DNA of 32,179 nucleotides from contig JAEULH010000012.1 of NCBI GenBank assembly GCA_016793925.1, positions 1 through 32,179 on the forward strand, in the 5' to 3' direction. Below, in pieces: positions 9,199 to 16,465 of this stretch. Both the position numbers and the translations under genes were made by a program. Position 1 is the stretch's first letter. Each line of letters opens with the position of its first letter. Source of the stretch: Rhodospirillales bacterium. Lineage in GTDB: Bacteria; Pseudomonadota; Alphaproteobacteria; Rhodospirillales; Defluviicoccaceae. The notes under the pieces are model-generated. The model was not told where the DNA came from. It searched no databases and saw only the letters and a list, made by a program, of their open reading frames with translations.

Positions 9199-10770
9199 AT
9201 GGCGCTTCTCCGTTCGATTGTCACGATCGGCGGGCTGACCATGGTCAGCCGCGTACTCGGCTTCATCCGCGATATGCTGATCGCGGCGGTGCTCGGCGCC
9301 GGCCCGGTCGCGGACGCGTTCTTCGTCGCCTTCCGCCTGCCCAACCTGTTCCGCGCGCTGTTTGCCGAGGGCGCGTTCTCCGCTGCATTCGTGCCCCTGT
9401 TCGCTCGCTCGGTCGAGGCCGAGGGCGAAGGCAGGGCCGCCGCTTTCGCCGAGCAGGCTCTCAGCGTGCTGTTGAGTGCGCTCTTGGTGTTTCTCGTCGT
9501 CTTCGAGATCGCGATGCCGCTGCTGATCTACGTGATCGCTCCGGGGTTCGGCGATTCGCCGGCGCAGGTCGACCTCGCCATCCAGTTCGCTCGGATCAAC
9601 TTCCCTTATCTTCTTTTCATCTCACTCGTCTCGCTGATGGCCGGGATCCTGAATTCGCTCGGCCGCTTCGCCGCCGCCGCTGCAACCCCGATCCTGCTGA
9701 ACGTGGCGATGATCGCCGCGGCGCTGATGCTCGTCCCCTGGACGCCGACCCCGGGGCATGCGCTGGCCTGGGGCGTCGCCGCGGCCGGGGTGCTCCAGTT
9801 CCTCTGGCTGTTCTACTTCTGCGGCCGCGCGGGATTGTGGCTGCGTCTGCCCCGACCACGGCTGACGCCGGAGGTCCGGCTCCTGGTTCGCCGCGCCTTG
9901 CCGGTGGCTTTGGGCGCCGGCATCTACCAGGTCAATCTCACCATCAACACCGCGCTGGCTTCGTGGCTGCCGGCCGGCTCGGTCTCCTACCTCTTCTACG
10001 CCGACCGGGTGAACCAGCTTCCCCTCGGCATCGTCGGCATCGCGGTCGGCACCGCGCTTCTGCCGTTGCTGTCGCGCCAGTTGCGCGCGGGCCATGGGCC
10101 GGCGGCGATGCACAGCCAGAACCGGGCGCTGGAGTTCACGCTGCTCCTGACCGTGCCGGCGGCCGTTGCGCTGATCGTTCTGGCGACGCCGATCATGTCG
10201 GTCCTGTTCGAGCGCGGCGCCTTCGGGCCGGCGGAGGCCGAAGCCACGGCCACGGCGCTGGCGGCCTACGCCTTCGGCCTGCCGGCCTACGTCCTCATCA
10301 AGGCCCTGGCGCCGGGTTTTTTTGCGCGCGAGGACACGCGCACGCCGGTCAAGGTCGCCGCCGCCTCGGCCGCCATCAACGTCGGCCTGAACCTGGTCCT
10401 GATGTGGCCGTTCTCCTTCGTCGGCATCGCCGCTTCGACCGCCATCGCCTCGTGGATCAACGCGCTCGCCCTGGCCGCCATCCTCTGGCAGCGCGGACAT
10501 CTGCGCGTTGACGAGCGGCTCCGTCGACGTCTGCCGCGGGTGCTCGGTGCATCCGCCATCATGGGCGGTGTCTGCGCGGCGCTTCACCTCCTGGTTCTGG
10601 GCCCATGGCTCGCCGGCCACCAGGCGCATCGCGTCGTGGCGCTGGCGATCCTGGTCGGCGTCGGGCTCGCCACCTTCGCCCTCTCGGCCCAGCTGTTCGG
10701 CGCCGCTGGCGTGCAGGATCTGCGCGGCCTCCTCAAGGGACGCGGCATCGAGGGATCGGACACGGCTTGA
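9199..10770 (+). CDS. murJ: Lipid II flippase MurJ (MviN)
   Basis: MurJ moves lipid II from the inner to the outer leaflet of the cytoplasmic membrane for peptidoglycan synthesis. The 523-residue protein is hydrophobic throughout, consistent with about 14 membrane segments. It opens with the family signature MVSRVLGFIRDMLIA and continues with DAFFVAFRLPNLFRALFAEGAF, and has YFYADRVNQLPLGIVG-like sequence (YLFYADRVNQLPLGIVGIA) in the middle and FFAREDTRTPVK in the second half. ATG 9199 fits the usual MurJ start. It follows glnD after 43 bases and precedes trpS, an order common in alphaproteobacteria, so glnD-murJ-trpS may share a transcript. Nothing is truncated. Confidence 0.97.
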   Translation: MALLRSIVTIGGLTMVSRVLGFIRDMLIAAVLGAGPVADAFFVAFRLPNLFRALFAEGAFSAAFVPLFARSVEAEGEGRAAAFAEQALSVLLSALLVFLVVFEIAMPLLIYVIAPGFGDSPAQVDLAIQFARINFPYLLFISLVSLMAGILNSLGRFAAAAATPILLNVAMIAAALMLVPWTPTPGHALAWGVAAAGVLQFLWLFYFCGRAGLWLRLPRPRLTPEVRLLVRRALPVALGAGIYQVNLTINTALASWLPAGSVSYLFYADRVNQLPLGIVGIAVGTALLPLLSRQLRAGHGPAAMHSQNRALEFTLLLTVPAAVALIVLATPIMSVLFERGAFGPAEAEATATALAAYAFGLPAYVLIKALAPGFFAREDTRTPVKVAAASAAINVGLNLVLMWPFSFVGIAASTAIASWINALALAAILWQRGHLRVDERLRRRLPRVLGASAIMGGVCAALHLLVLGPWLAGHQAHRVVALAILVGVGLATFALSAQLFGAAGVQDLRGLLKGRGIEGSDTA

Positions 10771-10833
10771 CCCGTTCCGGTGCTTGAGTCCATAACCCTC
10801 GGCCAAGACCCTCGCGATCCGGCAACGTCAATC

Positions 10834-11847
10834 ATGAACCGCATCTTCTCCGGCATTCAGCCGACGGGCAACCTGCACCTCGGCAACTACCTCGGCGCGC
10901 TGCGCAACTGGGTCCGCCTCCAGGACACGTTCGAATGCCTCTACTGCGTCGTGGACATGCACGCGATCACCGTCTGGCAGGATCCGGCCGCGTTGCGCGA
11001 CAGCACCCGAACCGCGGCGGCGGCCATGATCGCGGCCGGCGTCAACCCGGAGACGAGCGCGGTCTTCGTCCAGAGCCACGTCGCCGCCCACGCCCAGCTG
11101 GCCTGGATCTTCAACTGCGTCGCCCGGCTGGGCTGGCTTAGCCGGATGACCCAGTTCAAGGAAAAGGCCGGCAAGAACCGGGAAAACGCGTCGGTGGGCC
11201 TGTTCGCCTACCCCAATCTCATGGCGGCCGACATCCTCGCCTACAAGGCGACGCATGTTCCGGTCGGCGAAGACCAGAAGCAGCACCTCGAACTCGCCCG
11301 CGACATCGCCCAGAAGTTCAACAACGACTACGGAATTTCGCTTTTTCCGATTGTCGAGCCGCTGATCTTCGGCCCGGCAACCCGCGTCATGTCGCTGCGC
11401 GACGGGACCAAGAAGATGAGCAAGTCGGACGCCTCCGACTACTCGCGGATCAACCTCGCGGACGATGCCGATGCCATCGCGCTCAAGATCCGCAAAGCGA
11501 AGACCGACCCCGAGGTCTTGCCGTCGACGGCGGCGGGGCTGGAGGGGCGTCCGGAGGCGGCCAACCTCCTCGGGATCTATGCGGCCCTGGCCGACCGCGA
11601 CATCGAGACGGTTTGCGCGCAGTTCGCCGGACAGACCTTCGCCGGCTTCAAGGCCGCGCTGTGCGACCTCGCGGTCGCCACTCTCGGCGGAATCGGCGCC
11701 GAGATGCAGAGGTTGCAAGCCGATCCCGGTTTCCTCGACGCGACCCTGCGCGAGGGCGCCGAGCGGGCTCAGGCGCTGGCCGAACCGATCATGCGCGAGG
11801 TTTACGAGGCCGTTGGCTTCCTCGCTCGGGATCCGCAACGGGGTTGA
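10834..11847 (+). CDS. trpS: Tryptophanyl-tRNA synthetase
   Basis: This class I aminoacyl-tRNA synthetase charges tRNA-Trp. The 337-residue length is normal. The HIGH-like motif is TGNLHLGNY at 11-19 and the KMSKS loop is at 194-198 ([12 protein letters not shown]). [15 protein letters not shown], which binds Trp and holds the dimer core, is clear. ATG 10834 starts the conserved [12 protein letters not shown]; the frame runs open upstream to 10780 without conserved sequence, so that extension is rejected. A 63-base gap separates it from murJ. Downstream, a TCCGCC/GGCGGA inverted repeat (11857-11889) has no T-run and is not a convincing terminator. Confidence 0.97.
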   Translation: MNRIFSGIQPTGNLHLGNYLGALRNWVRLQDTFECLYCVVDMHAITVWQDPAALRDSTRTAAAAMIAAGVNPETSAVFVQSHVAAHAQLAWIFNCVARLGWLSRMTQFKEKAGKNRENASVGLFAYPNLMAADILAYKATHVPVGEDQKQHLELARDIAQKFNNDYGISLFPIVEPLIFGPATRVMSLRDGTKKMSKSDASDYSRINLADDADAIALKIRKAKTDPEVLPSTAAGLEGRPEAANLLGIYAALADRDIETVCAQFAGQTFAGFKAALCDLAVATLGGIGAEMQRLQADPGFLDATLREGAERAQALAEPIMREVYEAVGFLARDPQRG

Positions 11848-11917
11848 TTAAGAAAATCCGCCCGCCCATGTTTGCGAAGGACAGGCGGAAACGTCGCACT
11901 TCGGAGCGCGCAACATC

Positions 11918-12463
11918 ATGTTTATCCAAACCGAAGCCACCCCAAACCCGGCGACGATGAAGTTCCTGCCCGGGCGGGCCGTGGTGGAAACGGGAACGGC
12001 CAACTTCGCCGGGCCGGAAGAGGCAGCCGCATCTCCCCTGGCGCTTCGCCTTTTCGCGCTCGATGGCGTCGCCGGCGTCTTTCTCGGCAACGACTTCGTC
12101 ACCGTGACCAAGATGCCCGATCGCGACTGGCCGGTCATGAAGCCGCTGATCCTCAGCGCGATCATGGAGCACTACACCTCGGGCGAGCCGATCATGGTCG
12201 AAGCGGCTGAATCTGCAGACGGCGATGAAGACGACGAGTTGGCCGTCCAGATCAAGGAGCTGATCGATACCCGCGTGCGGCCGGCGGTTGCGCAGGACGG
12301 CGGCGACATCATCTTCCGCGGCTTCGAGGACGGTGTCGTCTACCTGCACATGCAGGGTTCATGCTCGGGTTGCCCCAGCTCGACAGCGACGCTCAAGCAC
12401 GGGATCGAGAACATGCTTCGCTATTATGTTCCCGAGGTCCTCGAGGTACGGCCGGTCGATTGA
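11918..12463 (+). CDS. Nfu-type iron-sulfur cluster carrier protein
   Basis: The protein (181 residues) has two domains. An N-terminal Nfu_N domain (about 1-88, [19 protein letters not shown]) is followed, after an acidic linker ([10 protein letters not shown]), by a C-terminal NifU-like domain. The latter has the cluster-binding pair Cys149 and Cys152 in GSCSGCPSS. Such proteins accept 4Fe-4S clusters and hand them to apo-enzymes, and this domain order is the usual one in alphaproteobacteria and mitochondria (NFU1 type), unlike E. coli NfuA with its A-type N-terminal domain. ATG 11918 has GGAG upstream at 11902-11905. Its stop codon overlaps the start of the nitroreductase gene. A plausible local client would be the Fe-S enzyme MiaB, which is only an inference. 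Confidence 0.95.
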   Translation: MFIQTEATPNPATMKFLPGRAVVETGTANFAGPEEAAASPLALRLFALDGVAGVFLGNDFVTVTKMPDRDWPVMKPLILSAIMEHYTSGEPIMVEAAESADGDEDDELAVQIKELIDTRVRPAVAQDGGDIIFRGFEDGVVYLHMQGSCSGCPSSTATLKHGIENMLRYYVPEVLEVRPVD

Positions 12464-13047
12464 CGGAGGCTGACGACCCGACCCTCGCGCGGATTTTTCG
12501 CGCCGGTCGAACCTACACCGCTTGGCAGCGGCGCCCCGTCGAGGCGAGCCTGCTGCGCGAGGTCTGGGACTTGGCGCGGCTCGGTCCGACCAGCGCCAAT
12601 TCCTCGCCGGCGCGCATCGTTTTCGTGATCTCGGCCGAGGCCAAGGCGCGGCTGAAGCCGTCTCTGATCGCCGGAAACGTGGATAAGACCATGAGCGCGC
12701 CGGCGACGGCGATCATCGCCCACGATTTGAAATTTTACGATCGCTTGCCGGAACTGTTCCCGCACACCGACGCGCTGTCGTGGTTCGTCGGCAACGATCG
12801 CCTGATCGAGACGACCGCGTTCCGCAACGGCTCGCTGCAGGGCGCGTATTTCATCCTTGCGGCGCGGGCGCTCGGCCTCGATTGCGGGCCGATGTCGGGT
12901 TTCGACAACGCCATGGTCGACGCGGAATTCTTCTCCGGCACGTCGATCCGGTCGAATTTCCTCTGCAACATCGGCTACGGCGACCCGGACTCGCTCCGCC
13001 CGCGGGGCCCGCGCCTGGAATTCGACGACGCCTGCTCCGTCGTCTGA
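12460..13047 (+). CDS. Nitroreductase-family flavoprotein, RutE/HadB-like (putative malonic semialdehyde reductase)
   Basis: The product is 195 residues, the size of RutE. It has the short nitroreductase fold with [23 protein letters not shown] near the start, the FMN-contacting [16 protein letters not shown], and [25 protein letters not shown]. In the RutE family the enzyme reduces malonic semialdehyde to 3-hydroxypropionate in uracil breakdown, but no other rut genes are near, so the substrate here is open. The start is TTG 12460: it overlaps the preceding nfu stop as TTGA, suggesting translational coupling. An upstream continuation of the frame is a shadow of nfu. The GGAGG at 12465 lies after the start, so it does not serve it. 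Confidence 0.88.
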   Translation: MTEADDPTLARIFRAGRTYTAWQRRPVEASLLREVWDLARLGPTSANSSPARIVFVISAEAKARLKPSLIAGNVDKTMSAPATAIIAHDLKFYDRLPELFPHTDALSWFVGNDRLIETTAFRNGSLQGAYFILAARALGLDCGPMSGFDNAMVDAEFFSGTSIRSNFLCNIGYGDPDSLRPRGPRLEFDDACSVV

Positions 13048-13077
13048 GGCGGGCGGCGATCCGGTGCACGCCTCCGA

Positions 13078-13114
13078 TGGATTGCTTCCTCGGCTCCGCG
13101 TCCCGGCAATGACG
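13078..13114. repeat. REP-like palindromic element (ATTGC...GCAATGACGG type)
   Basis: The stretch starts TGGATTGCTTCC and ends CCCGGCAATGACGG. The arms ATTGC (13081-13085) and GCAAT (13106-13110) are inverted and enclose a GC-rich centre. The overall pattern ATTGCTTC...GCAATGACG is one I recognise as a widespread dispersed palindrome in alphaproteobacterial intergenic DNA. The copy here looks degenerate in the middle. It occupies the 146-bp convergent gap between the nitroreductase gene and the reverse-strand dipeptidase gene; the rest of that gap shows nothing else. Confidence 0.55.
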
Positions 13115-13193
13115 GCAACGACAACTCTGAAAGCCGGCGCATACAGAACCGCGGCGGCGTCGAGTGCCCTTGGCGACCGTCCCGGGCTGTTGT

Positions 13194-13754
13194 TCAGCGC
13201 ATCATCGGCCGGGCGAGGACGCTGTCGCTCAGCACCGGATAGCGCCCGCGCGGGCTGAACAACTGGTAGTGCCACCACTCGTTGCGATAGAAGTCGAAGC
13301 CGGCGGCGGTCATGATGCCGAGAAGCAGGGCGCGGTTGCGCTGCGCCGATGGCGTTACGGCGGTGCTGCCGTGCCACGAGAGCGGGCGCATGTCGTCGAA
13401 GCCGGTCCCCATGTCCAGCGGGGCGCCGGTTGCGGCTTCGACCAGCGTCAGGTCCACCGCCGCACCCATGCTGTGTGGCGATCCGCGAACCGGATCGGCG
13501 ATGTAGGCGGGATCGGGCAAGTGGCGCCACAGGCGCCATTGCGCCTCCGCCGGGCGAAAGGCGTCGAGGATCCTCAGCCGCAGGCCGAGCGGAGCCGCGA
13601 GGGCGACCGCCTGCGTCAGCAGGGCGGCGGTGTCGGCATGGAGGTAGCAGTCCGCGCGGCGGTAGATCGCGGCGCCGGTAAAGTTGTTCTCGCTCGCGTA
13701 GGCCAGGTCGACCTCGACGGCGAAGGCGCTCTCGGTTATTTCAACCAGGCTCAT
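13194..13754 (-). CDS. ddpX: D-alanyl-D-alanine dipeptidase (VanX/DdpX-like, peptidase M15D)
   Basis: The 186-residue zinc peptidase cleaves the D-Ala-D-Ala dipeptide. The M15D zinc site is complete: SPHSMGAAVD supplies His94 and Asp101, and EWWHY supplies Glu159 (catalytic base) and His162 (zinc). The conserved arginine in DAFRP is Arg67. There is no evident signal peptide, which suits a cytoplasmic DdpX-type enzyme that salvages D-alanine, not a periplasmic carboxypeptidase. No van-type ligase or ddp transporter genes are nearby, so a resistance role is unlikely and recycling is the better guess. The start is ATG at 13754; only a weak ribosome binding site is visible. It diverges from tsaB across 77 bases. 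Confidence 0.93.
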   Translation of the reverse strand: MSLVEITESAFAVEVDLAYASENNFTGAAIYRRADCYLHADTAALLTQAVALAAPLGLRLRILDAFRPAEAQWRLWRHLPDPAYIADPVRGSPHSMGAAVDLTLVEAATGAPLDMGTGFDDMRPLSWHGSTAVTPSAQRNRALLLGIMTAAGFDFYRNEWWHYQLFSPRGRYPVLSDSVLARPMMR

Positions 13755-13831
13755 GGTCGTTTACGGGTCCACTGTTCGCGCATCCTCGGCAAGTCCGCCG
13801 GGGCCGCGCTTGATGTTCGATTAAGCCGCCG

Positions 13832-14533
13832 ATGAATGTTCTCGCCATCGAAACCACGGCCGGAGCGTGCTCGGTGGCGCTGGCCGGCGAACACGGCTTG
13901 GCGGAACGGTTCGAGCCGATGCTCAGAGGCCAGGCGGAGCGACTGCTGCCGCTGACCGAGGCGGTGCTGGCGGACGCCGGTGTCGGCTATGCCGCGCTCG
14001 ATCTGATCGCCGTCGCGACCGGCCCCGGCACCTTCACCGGGCTGCGGGTCGGCCTCGCCGCAGCCCGCGGTCTGGCGCTCGCCACCGCCAGGCCTTGCCT
14101 CGGCGTCACCAGCTTCGAGGCGGTGCTGGAAGCTGAACGCGCGACCGCGCAAAGCGTCTGGGGGCGCGGCGAGGCCGTCCTCGTTGTCCTCGACAGCCGC
14201 CGCCGCGAGGTGTTCGCGCAGGCCTTCCTCGCACCCGATGGTGCGCCGGCGCCGGCCGTCGTCGCCCGACCCGAACAGTTGGCCGAACACTTCGGAGGTG
14301 CGCGAGCCGGTTCGCTCGGTCTGGTCGTAGGCTCGGCGGCGACGATCGTCGGCGCCTCGCTCGGCCGCAACCATGGCGAAATCCGCCCGCTGGTGACGGA
14401 AAGCCAGCCCCGTGCCGCGGCCGTCGCCCGTGTCGCGCTGCGCCGATGGCGCAATGGCGAGCGGCCGACGCGACCGCCCGACCCGGTCTACCTCCGCCCG
14501 CCGGAGATCGGAGGCGGGTCGCCCGCGCCGTGA
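13832..14533 (+). CDS. tsaB: tRNA threonylcarbamoyladenosine biosynthesis protein TsaB
   Basis: TsaB is the scaffold partner of TsaD in the complex that puts threonylcarbamoyl on A37 of ANN-decoding tRNAs. The 233-residue protein begins with the ASKHA-fold phosphate loop MNVLAIETTAGACSVAL and contains the diagnostic GPGTFTGLRVGLAAARGLA at 64-82. The C-terminal half is variable, as is normal. It ends in PDPVYLRPPE, typical of the family. ATG 13832 fits the conserved start. The stop overlaps the rimI start by four bases (GTGA), which matches the tsaB-rimI pairing seen in many bacteria and indicates coupled translation. Confidence 0.96.
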   Translation: MNVLAIETTAGACSVALAGEHGLAERFEPMLRGQAERLLPLTEAVLADAGVGYAALDLIAVATGPGTFTGLRVGLAAARGLALATARPCLGVTSFEAVLEAERATAQSVWGRGEAVLVVLDSRRREVFAQAFLAPDGAPAPAVVARPEQLAEHFGGARAGSLGLVVGSAATIVGASLGRNHGEIRPLVTESQPRAAAVARVALRRWRNGERPTRPPDPVYLRPPEIGGGSPAP

Positions 14534-15039
14534 GCCGCAACCCGTCCGCCCCATCGTCAGGCCTCGCCGCGAACGGCGTCCGGACCGAGATCCTCGCCGC
14601 CTCGCCCGCCTGCGCCTACGCTCCCTTGCTTGCCGCGCTTCAGCGCCGCTGTTTCGCCGAACCCTGGGGCGACGAGGCCATCCTCGCCCTGATGGCAACG
14701 CCGGGAACGGCCGCGATTGCGGCGACGGTTGCCGATCAGCCCGCCGGCTTTGCGCTTTACCGCCTCGTCGCCGACGAGGGCGAAATTCTCTCGCTCGGCG
14801 TGCTCCCCGAGCGACGGCGTCTGGGCGTCGGCGCCGCTCTTGTCGCGGCGGTTGTTCGGCACGCGGCCGAACGCGGCGTGCTGCGCCTGGTGCTCGAGGT
14901 CGCCGCTGACAACGCCGCCGCCCGGGCGCTCTACGCCGGCGCGGGTTTCGCCGCGGTTGGCCGGCGGCGCGGCTATTACAAGTCCTCGCCCGGGCAGGTG
15001 GCGGTCGATGCCTTGATCCTGGCGCGGCGCCAGCTCTGA
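14530..15039 (+). CDS. rimI: GNAT acetyltransferase RimI-like (ribosomal protein S18 alanine N-acetyltransferase)
   Basis: This 169-residue GNAT protein has the acetyl-CoA binding signature RRRLGVGAAL at 95-104, preceded by ILSLGVLPE and followed by LRLVLEVAADNAAARALYAGAGF and the RRRGYY motif common in RimI. In E. coli RimI acetylates the N-terminus of S18. The start is GTG 14530, which overlaps the tsaB stop as GTGA; the frame is open upstream only as a shadow of tsaB. The first 20 residues are variable. The gene converges with the TusA-like gene, with only 16 bases between their stops. RimI identity rests on motif and on the neighbour tsaB; the exact substrate in this organism is inferred. 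Confidence 0.92.
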   Translation: MSRNPSAPSSGLAANGVRTEILAASPACAYAPLLAALQRRCFAEPWGDEAILALMATPGTAAIAATVADQPAGFALYRLVADEGEILSLGVLPERRRLGVGAALVAAVVRHAAERGVLRLVLEVAADNAAARALYAGAGFAAVGRRRGYYKSSPGQVAVDALILARRQL

Positions 15040-15055
15040 GCGCAAAGCGCGGCGC

Positions 15056-15355
15056 CTAAGCCTTGCGCAGGCGCAGGCGATGGGCATCGTTCGGACCGGG
15101 CGGCTCCGGCGAGCGCCACCCAAACGCGGGCGTTTCCGCTTCGAGAGCGATAACGACGTGCCCCTGGAGGGCGACGGCGCGTGGAAGATTCGCCAGCGGC
15201 TCGGCCCCGCGCAGGCGTATTTCGGCCGTCTGCCCGCTCGCCATTCGCTCGATGAGCAGCTTGGTTCGGACAAAAGTGATTGGACAAACGTCTGCGGTAA
15301 TGTCGATGAAAAAATCGACCCCGCTGGCGTCTGCCGCGTTATCTTTAGTCTCCAT
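15056..15355 (-). CDS. TusA/SirA-like sulfurtransferase-family protein
   Basis: The protein is small (99 residues) and has the TusA fold signature: a beta strand (FFIDITADV), then the family cysteine Cys24 and proline at the N-cap of a helix (CPITFVRTKLLIERM), then EIRLRGAEPLANLPRAVALQGHVVIAL. TusA proteins carry sulfur as a persulfide for tRNA thiolation or other sulfur transfer. The canonical CPxP is here CPIT, a variant I associate with a distinct alphaproteobacterial subgroup. A Pro-rich, basic tail (after residue 78) is extra. I chose ATG 15355 over an in-frame start at 15412, which would run into the mucR promoter. It is divergent from mucR. A specific sulfur pathway cannot be assigned from sequence. 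Confidence 0.88.
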   Translation of the reverse strand: METKDNAADASGVDFFIDITADVCPITFVRTKLLIERMASGQTAEIRLRGAEPLANLPRAVALQGHVVIALEAETPAFGWRSPEPPGPNDAHRLRLRKA

Positions 15356-15364
15356 GCTTCTACC

Positions 15365-15393
15365 TTGCTTCTCCGCGCGCCATTTTCTATATG
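15365..15393 (+). promoter_or_regulatory. Candidate sigma-70-type promoter of mucR
   Basis: TTGCTT (15365-15370) and TATATG (15388-15393) are separated by 17 bases, and the implied start site lies about 30 bases before the mucR ATG. The 74-bp divergent gap is locally AT-rich. TATAGA on the opposite strand could serve the TusA-like gene. MucR proteins are known to bind AT-rich DNA and to repress their own promoters, so autoregulation here is plausible. Confidence 0.5.
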
Positions 15394-15429
15394 GTGAGGC
15401 ACAAGCCGACAAGTAGGGAAGAACATCGG

Positions 15430-15855
15430 ATGACTGACAAGCAAAATTTTACTGAGATGCTGGAAATGACAACGGAGATCGTCGCCGCGCATGTCGGTAA
15501 CAATCGGGTCGCGATCGCCGACCTCCCGGGTCTGATTCAGGACATATACAAAACCTTGCTGACCGTCGGCACCAACCACGCGATGCCGGAGAAACCAAAG
15601 CCGGCCGTGCCGGTGAAAAAGTCCGTCTTTCCTGACTTTATCGTCTGTCTGGAGGACGGCAAGAAGCTGAAAATGCTCAAGCGGCATTTGAAGACTGCGT
15701 ACAACCTTACGCCCGACGACTATCGCGAACGCTGGGGTTTGCCGGCGGACTATCCGATGGTTGCGCCGAACTACGCCCGCCACCGCAGCAGGCTCGCCAA
15801 GGAGATTGGCCTCGGCACGACCCGGCGTCATGACGATCGCGGCGTTAACGGATAG
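15430..15855 (+). CDS. mucR: MucR/Ros-family transcriptional regulator
   Basis: This 141-residue protein is a prokaryotic zinc-finger-type regulator that, in alphaproteobacteria, controls exopolysaccharide, motility, cell cycle and virulence genes by binding AT-rich sites. The diagnostic block runs from FPDFIVCLEDGKK through LKRHLK and NLTPDDYRERWGLPADYPMVAPNYARHRSRLAKEIGLG. Aligned by eye with Ros, the four zinc positions read Cys73, Asp76, His86 and Tyr91, so two of the Ros ligands are replaced; variants that fold with altered or no zinc are known in the family. The N-terminal third carries the oligomerisation region. ATG 15430 has AGGGAA upstream at 15415-15420; an in-frame start at 15391 overlaps the -10 element and is rejected. 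Confidence 0.95.
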   Translation: MTDKQNFTEMLEMTTEIVAAHVGNNRVAIADLPGLIQDIYKTLLTVGTNHAMPEKPKPAVPVKKSVFPDFIVCLEDGKKLKMLKRHLKTAYNLTPDDYRERWGLPADYPMVAPNYARHRSRLAKEIGLGTTRRHDDRGVNG

Positions 15856-15947
15856 GGCACGTCCGGAAAATTCGTATAAGATCGGGCGGTCGGCTGGCGC
15901 GAGTGATACGCAGGCGCGAAACCAGGGGCCTGGCAGAGGGAGGAAAG

Positions 15948-16379
15948 ATGTCTGACCTTTCGCGGATCGAGCAGCTTTGCGTCGAGAAGGGAATGAAGAT
16001 GACCGGGCAACGCCGGACCATCGCCCGTGTTTTGTCGGAATCGAGCGATCACCCCGATGTGGAGGAGGTTTATCGCCGGGCCGTGCAGCTCGACCCCAAG
16101 ATCAGCATTGCAACCGTGTACCGGACCGTGCGGCTCTTCGAGGAGGCGAACATCCTCGAACGCCATGACTTCGGCGATGGCCGCTCGCGATATGAGGAAG
16201 CCACCGAGGAGCACCACGACCATCTCATCGATATCCAGTCGGGGCGGGTCATGGAGTTCCGCAGCCCCGAGATCGAAGCCTTGCAGCGCGAGATCGCCGA
16301 GCGGCACGGCTACGAACTGATCGGGCATCGCTTGGAGCTCTTCGGGATTCCGGTGCGACCGGAAAAGGAGGGAGCATAG
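15948..16379 (+). CDS. fur: Fur-family metalloregulator (Fur/Mur type)
   Basis: The product has 143 residues, with a winged-helix domain first ([15 protein letters not shown], then [19 protein letters not shown], the recognition helix) and the metal-binding dimer domain after it, marked by HHDH at 89-92. There is only one cysteine (Cys11), so the structural zinc CxxC pairs of E. coli Fur are absent. This is usual for the alphaproteobacterial Fur/Mur group, whose members respond to iron or, in rhizobia, manganese. The effector cannot be told from sequence. ATG 15948 has an excellent ribosome binding site (GGGAGGAAAG); a start at 15903 is rejected. The 92 bases after mucR contain TATAAG at 15875-15880, without a matching -35. 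Confidence 0.95.
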   Translation: MSDLSRIEQLCVEKGMKMTGQRRTIARVLSESSDHPDVEEVYRRAVQLDPKISIATVYRTVRLFEEANILERHDFGDGRSRYEEATEEHHDHLIDIQSGRVMEFRSPEIEALQREIAERHGYELIGHRLELFGIPVRPEKEGA

Positions 16380-16465
16380 ATCGCCAGCGACAGCGGTCCG
16401 CGGCGCCCGATCGGGACGCGGATCGAGCAAACCTGTGCGGAGGCGTCGCATCAGAGCCAGGAACC

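Noticed and set aside
6912..9344. 810-codon open frame antisense to glnD and the murJ start
   Set aside because: It mirrors GlnD codons, crosses into murJ, and shows no domain or ribosome binding site.
11857..11889. TCCGCC/GGCGGA inverted repeat as trpS terminator
   Set aside because: The arms are 21 bases apart and no T-rich tract follows.
13194..13754. Vancomycin resistance gene
   Set aside because: A VanX-like fold alone is not evidence of resistance; no vanH, vanA-type ligase or regulatory genes are present, and the setting is a housekeeping locus.
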